Source: an uncultured Pseudomonadales bacterium (GTDB lineage: Bacteria > Pseudomonadota > Gammaproteobacteria > Pseudomonadales > Azotimanducaceae). Taken from it: a stretch of DNA of 64,000 nt. Location of the stretch: positions 1-64,000 of the forward strand of contig CALKBV010000012.1 of the NCBI GenBank assembly GCA_937775265.1, read 5' to 3'. Shown here piece by piece: positions 60,398 through 64,000 of the stretch (position 1 is its first letter; each line of letters begins with the position of its first letter). The translations under genes and the position numbers were made by a program. The notes beneath the pieces are model-generated. The model was not told the origin of the DNA and did no database searches. It saw nothing but the letters and a program-made list of their open reading frames with translations.

Positions 60398-61237
60398 ATG
60401 AAGGATGTCGCAGGGAAAGTAGCATTTATCACAGGTGGGGCATCAGGGCTAGGCCTGGCGATGGCTCACTCATTTACCGGTGCCGGAATGAAAGTTGCCA
60501 TCGCGGATGTTGAGGATTCGGCGCTTGATGCGGCTAAACAAGCATTTGCGGACACCAATTCGGAAGTGATTACGATGAAGGTGGATGTCACTGATCGTGA
60601 CGCGATGGCAGACGCTCGAAAACAAACCCTGGATACTTTCGGCAAAGTACACGTCCTCTGCAACAATGCCGGTGTTGCCCTGAACGGCAATATCGGGGAG
60701 ATGAGTTACAAGGACTGGGACTGGGTGATGAAGGTCAACCTGGATGGCGTCATTAACGGCGTTGTTACTTTTATCGATGACATTAAGTCCCAGGGTGAAG
60801 GCGGACATGTGGTTAACACTGCGTCGATCGCCGGTCATTATGGTATGCCCGGACTGGGTATCTACGTGGCCAGCAAATTTGCGGTCGTGGGTATTTCGGA
60901 GACCATGAGGGTAGACCTGGCGGACGATAACATCGGTATTTCTGTTTTGTGCCCTGGCGTGGTGTCGACCGGTATCGGTAGTTCGGAACGCAATCGGCCT
61001 GAACAGTTTGGTGGCTCCGAAAACCCGGCGATGACCCCGGTGGTTGGGGCAGCTCCCGTTGAAATGAATGTCATGGAACCGGCAGCGATAGGCGATATCG
61101 TTTTACACTCGATCCAGAATGATCTGTTCTACATCATGACCCACGACGAATTTCAGGCGCTGGTGCAAAGCCGGGGAGACGCCATCGCAGCCTCATTTGA
61201 ATATTGGAGAGCGTATCGCGAAAAGCACGGCGTCTAG
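60398..61237 (+). CDS. Short-chain dehydrogenase/reductase
   Basis: 279 residues, classical SDR: TGGASGLG at 12-19, D37 after beta-2 (IADVED, favouring NAD), NNAG at 89-92, S143, and Y156 with K160 (YVASK). The C-terminus is longer than in the SDR at 17350 and reads FYIMTHDEFQALVQSRGDAI. AGGAG is seven bases before the ATG. It precedes a convergent CoA-transferase. Substrate unknown, possibly a hydroxyl group on a CoA-pathway intermediate. Confidence 0.9.
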   Translation: MKDVAGKVAFITGGASGLGLAMAHSFTGAGMKVAIADVEDSALDAAKQAFADTNSEVITMKVDVTDRDAMADARKQTLDTFGKVHVLCNNAGVALNGNIGEMSYKDWDWVMKVNLDGVINGVVTFIDDIKSQGEGGHVVNTASIAGHYGMPGLGIYVASKFAVVGISETMRVDLADDNIGISVLCPGVVSTGIGSSERNRPEQFGGSENPAMTPVVGAAPVEMNVMEPAAIGDIVLHSIQNDLFYIMTHDEFQALVQSRGDAIAASFEYWRAYREKHGV

Positions 61238-61366
61238 GATATTCGCGTTATTTGACGACTGATAGGGATGATCTAAAGGCATCTCCGTCTTATTACCGAT
61301 CCAGATGTTTTGCGCCTGTCGCCTCTGACTGATGAATTAGTCCTGACTAACGATCTTTTCATAATT

Positions 61367-61427
61367 TAAAGTAAATTATAGGTATGTCCTATAATACATT
61401 GATATATAACAATATATATTTACTTTA
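61367..61427. terminator. AT-rich inverted repeat between convergent genes
   Basis: Exact inverted 10-mers TAAAGTAAAT (61367-61376) and ATTTACTTTA (61418-61427) enclose a smaller hairpin TATAGG / CCTATA (61377-61393). It includes the CoA-transferase stop codon. The placement suggests a two-way terminator, though a stem made only of A/T pairs plus one G/C is weak. Confidence 0.4.
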
Positions 61428-62631
61428 ATACGCCCCGCTTTGCTAGCGCAGTGATATCGGATGCAGAGTACCCTAATTCGGAAAGCACCTCCTGAGTATG
61501 CTGTCCGGCCGTTGGGGCAGGCACTGATGGCAGTGCATCGAATGTGTGGAAATTCATGGGGATACGGACTGTTCGGTAACTACCAACCCCCTCAAGTTCC
61601 ATTTTAGGGAACAGGTTTATAGCTTCAGCCTGTGGGTCGCTCACGACTTCGTGTAATCCCAGCACGGGCGCCCAGATAATGCCGTGCTCATCCATGATTG
61701 CACCCCACTCATCCCGGGACTTGGTTATGAGCACTTCATCGATCATTGGCACCAGTGTGGTCATATTCCGATATCGATCCCGGCCTTCCAGGAAGCGCTC
61801 ATCTTCCTTCCATTCTGGTTTGCCCAGTGCATCAGCAAACCTTGGCCACCAGAACGGCTCTGGCATGTTAAATACTATCCATGAGCCATCGCCACAAGGA
61901 TAACGATTTGCGGTGGCTGACAATTGTTCTTCCCTGGCACGCTTGCGCAACGGCGCACGATCAACAGCTGTAATCGAGTAATCTGTTGCCTGAGTCCAGA
62001 CGGCTGTCTCAAAGAGGGACGTTTCAACAGCCTGGTACTGACCGGTTTTCTCTGCCTGCCTTAGTGCTGCAAGAATGGCGCCAGTCATGGCGAGTCCTGT
62101 GGTGTGATCGCCTTGTGCAGTTCTGGCCATTGGAACAATACCGTCGTTGCCTTCCCGCATCGCGTCGTACATACCAGAACGCCCGAAAAAGGCCGTTACA
62201 TCATATCCCGGTCGCCATGCGTCCGGTCCCTGTGTGCCATATCCAGTCAACGTGGCGTGAACGATCCTGGGGTTCACTTTGCTGAGTGATACCGGGTCCA
62301 GGCCAAACTTCTCCTGTCGTTTTGCGAGTAAATTACACATGAAGATTTCAGACTTTGCGCAGAGCTTCTTTACGATCTTCAGCGCGTCATCGTTTGTCAG
62401 ATCCAGCAGTATGGATTGTTTACCCCGATTATCAACGTCGAACTGGAAATCATGGTCTTTGATGTCTCCTTCGATCTTGGCCGGACGGCCCATGTCCCTC
62501 ATGGGATCGCCTGATAGGGGTTCAATTTTGATCACTTTCGCGCCCAGGTCGGCGAGTATTGCGCCCGCACTTGGTGCGGCCATCCAGTTGTCAATTTCAA
62601 TGACGGTAATGTCATCCAGTGGTTTTGTCAC
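61420..62631 (-). CDS. Class III (CaiB/BaiF) CoA-transferase
   Basis: 403 residues. The N-terminal IEIDNWMAAPSAGAILADLGAKVIKIE and LDLTNDDAL segments are typical of the family. The catalytic aspartate is D175 in QGDHTTG. Class III enzymes move CoA between acids through an aspartyl-CoA thioester intermediate, starting breakdown of carboxylic acids. It is upstream of no close partner on its own strand; the TauD-type dioxygenase gene lies 87 bp before its start and may be co-transcribed. Acid substrate unknown. Confidence 0.92.
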   Translation of the reverse strand: MTKPLDDITVIEIDNWMAAPSAGAILADLGAKVIKIEPLSGDPMRDMGRPAKIEGDIKDHDFQFDVDNRGKQSILLDLTNDDALKIVKKLCAKSEIFMCNLLAKRQEKFGLDPVSLSKVNPRIVHATLTGYGTQGPDAWRPGYDVTAFFGRSGMYDAMREGNDGIVPMARTAQGDHTTGLAMTGAILAALRQAEKTGQYQAVETSLFETAVWTQATDYSITAVDRAPLRKRAREEQLSATANRYPCGDGSWIVFNMPEPFWWPRFADALGKPEWKEDERFLEGRDRYRNMTTLVPMIDEVLITKSRDEWGAIMDEHGIIWAPVLGLHEVVSDPQAEAINLFPKMELEGVGSYRTVRIPMNFHTFDALPSVPAPTAGQHTQEVLSELGYSASDITALAKRGVLK

Positions 62632-62718
62632 AAGCGAGCTCCGACGATGAAAGGGCGATTCTAACCTTAGTTAGGCTGGTCCTGAATGCCATTCGTTATT
62701 CTTATCAGGGGGTAGAAG

Positions 62719-63612
62719 CTAATCGATTCTACCTTTGGACTTCAGGTGGATGTATAGCTGGCGATCGTGACGGCTGGTAGCGGACAATCTTCCTTCCCGG
62801 AGCCATGGTTGCCATTGTGGAGCGCCGTTGCCTTCTACTTGATCGCCGACCACTGTCACGCGCTGAATAATTCGTTCACCTTCAAAGTCGTTAAGTACGA
62901 AATGCTGGGTGCATCGATTGTCCCAGATGCCAATGGTGCCAGGCTGCCAATGATAGCGTACGGTGAAACGGGGATGACTGACCCAGCGGGTGAGGTAGCT
63001 CAGTAACATTTCGCTTTCAGTCGAGTTCATCTCGACGATCCGTCGCGTGAAGTGTTCGTTAACGTAGAGCGCCTTCTTTCCCGTTAAAGGGTGGACACGT
63101 ACCACCGGGTGGATGGTCATATCCTCGGGGCGGTTGTGAGGCAGCGCGTCATGCAGTGCTGTCAGGCCACCACACATGGATTTCATCGGATCGGACAGTT
63201 CATCGTAGGCGGCGTAGAGGCTGGTCCATAGCGTATCGCCGCCGGTGTCCGGACATTCGACCATGTGTAATATGGACATCAGCGCTGGTTGTTCCTGGAA
63301 TGTCAGGTCGGTATGCCATTCATCTGCGACCCCCCCTTGACTAGCCTGTAGCTGGAACAACTCGGGCGGAAGGCTGGTGTCACTGCTTAAGTTCGGGTGT
63401 CCTTCAAGATCGCCAAAATGCCTGCCAAAACTGATATGGGCTTCGGCTGTAGGAGATTGATCAGGCAGAAAGATCACCATATGTTCAAGTAGTATTGACT
63501 TGATTGCTTCGATGTCTTCGGCAGAGGCATTGCTGATATCAGGCCCGTGAACTTCTGCACCCAAGGCCCCCGCAAGCCGTCGTACTTGCCAATGGTCAGG
63601 AATATCACTCAT
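62719..63612 (-). CDS. TauD/TfdA-family Fe(II)/2-oxoglutarate dioxygenase
   Basis: 297 residues. The iron ligands are H100 and D102 (EWHTDLTF) with distal H237 (DNRCTQHFVLNDF), and R251 is the likely 2-oxoglutarate ligand. TauD-type enzymes hydroxylate taurine, phenoxyacetates and other carboxylates or sulfonates next to a leaving group. The family relatives with DNRATQH wording include TauD and TfdA, so the exact substrate is open. No sulfonate transporter is nearby. The CoA-transferase follows on the same strand. Confidence 0.92.
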   Translation of the reverse strand: MSDIPDHWQVRRLAGALGAEVHGPDISNASAEDIEAIKSILLEHMVIFLPDQSPTAEAHISFGRHFGDLEGHPNLSSDTSLPPELFQLQASQGGVADEWHTDLTFQEQPALMSILHMVECPDTGGDTLWTSLYAAYDELSDPMKSMCGGLTALHDALPHNRPEDMTIHPVVRVHPLTGKKALYVNEHFTRRIVEMNSTESEMLLSYLTRWVSHPRFTVRYHWQPGTIGIWDNRCTQHFVLNDFEGERIIQRVTVVGDQVEGNGAPQWQPWLREGRLSATSRHDRQLYIHLKSKGRID

Positions 63613-63657
63613 GAAGTTGGCTCTCTTTTCATGTCGTTAGGATAAGGAATTTGGGCT

Positions 63658-64000
63658 TCAGGTGCCATTGAAGGTCGTGCGGAAAGCGACAAGAGTAGCT
63701 GCCATGGCAACATTAATAGATTCAACCCCTGACTCAAGGGGGATGCACGCGAGTTCGTCGCAAAGTGCCAGAACGGGCTCACTGATGCCTGTTGTTTCAT
63801 TACCAAGCACAAAGACGATTTTTTCATTAGCATTCCCGATATCGCCCAGCGAACGGTCCACGCCGCCCGACAGCCCAATCAGTTGATACCCCTTTGATTT
63901 AAGAGACTTCAGCCCCGATTCAATCGTCGGGCAATGGTAGATGCTAGATTTGATCAGTGTGCCAGCGCTTGCCTTGTGCACCAGGGGGTCAATTTTCGCG
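63658..64000 (-). CDS. TrmH/SpoU-family RNA 2'-O-methyltransferase, C-terminal part (partial)
   Basis: The reading frame is open to the right edge (AKIDPLVHKASAGTLIK at the visible start), so the N-terminus is outside the window. About 113 residues remain, including the SPOUT knot motifs VFVLGNETTGIS and IPLESGVESINVAMAATLVAF, which bind S-adenosylmethionine. The enzyme methylates a ribose in tRNA or rRNA. A typical second motif reads IPMxGxxxSLNVSxA; here LESGVESINVAMA is a mild variant. The exact RNA target cannot be told from this part. Confidence 0.88.
   Translation of the reverse strand, partial: AKIDPLVHKASAGTLIKSSIYHCPTIESGLKSLKSKGYQLIGLSGGVDRSLGDIGNANEKIVFVLGNETTGISEPVLALCDELACIPLESGVESINVAMAATLVAFRTTFNGT

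Noticed and set aside
1-64000. tRNA, rRNA or riboswitch genes
   Set aside because: No stretch with tRNA arm consensus, rRNA sequence or known riboswitch core was recognised; a covariance-model scan would be decisive.

Overview
The window looks like chromosomal DNA of a free-living, respiratory gammaproteobacterium, probably an uncultivated marine one. The clues are a gspEFGHIJKLM secretion operon, a divergent ETF-quinone oxidoreductase/etfBA pair, a LexA-boxed dnaE2, a DeoB/NupC/DeoD nucleoside salvage group, and many CoA- and flavin-dependent catabolic genes. This placement is an inference from gene content. No rRNA, tRNA, CRISPR array, prophage or intact transposase gene was seen.

Layout. 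0-7 kb: ETF-QO start (minus), etfBA, a strong terminator and a 23-bp tandem repeat, cysK, a phosphomannomutase-family gene, pyrB and a LysR regulator. 7.3-14.8 kb: type II secretion operon gspEFGHIJKLM, without gspC or gspD and with a one-base frameshift in gspF. 14.8-16.2 kb: a decaying stretch with short tandem repeats, an AraC-type gene remnant, a small HExxH membrane protein and a broken ORF. 16.2-19.8 kb (minus): HSL-type esterase, SDR and a Baeyer-Villiger-type monooxygenase. 19.8-23.2 kb: deoB divergent from nupC-deoD. 23.3-24.9 kb: two crotonases.

25-31.3 kb (minus): an aralkylamine (aromatic amine) dehydrogenase operon, aauB-E-D-A, then a small monohaem cytochrome c and an Atm1-like ABC exporter. 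Every junction is adjacent or overlapping, and an MDR oxidoreductase follows. Amine oxidation would take place in the periplasm on a tryptophan tryptophylquinone (TTQ) cofactor and pass electrons to cytochrome c. 31.6-36.2 kb (minus): an FMN hydroxy-acid oxidase homologue that has lost most catalytic residues, then a solute-binding-fold protein, an amidohydrolase-2 and a D-2-hydroxyacid dehydrogenase. The last three lie between two imperfect 115-bp direct repeats. 36.7-39.2 kb: an MDR reductase, an inverted-repeat element next to a TonB-receptor remnant, and a second HSL esterase.

39.4-43.3 kb: SOS-controlled dnaE2, an inverted-repeat element and a SlyD-like FKBP. 44.3-48.3 kb and 57-59.1 kb: two paralogous copies of one gene set, made of a secreted DUF3604/PHP-like protein, a membrane-anchored parvulin-type isomerase and a HupE/UreJ-type membrane protein. 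In the second copy only the last codons of DUF3604 survive, and another DUF3604 tail lies just before the first copy. This duplicated set is the best candidate here for an undescribed functional unit. Between the copies lie an MscS channel, a crotonase, an MltF-like transglycosylase, an amidohydrolase overlapping a CobW/G3E GTPase, and an alpha/beta hydrolase killed by a stop codon. 59.3-64 kb: crotonase, SDR, class III CoA-transferase, TauD-type dioxygenase and the end of a TrmH-type RNA methyltransferase.

Across the window, the crotonases, CoA-transferase, SDRs, MDRs, monooxygenase, dioxygenase and ETF/ETF-QO point to oxidative breakdown of acyl-CoA or xenobiotic-like substrates feeding the quinone pool. 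Specific substrates cannot be read from sequence alone.
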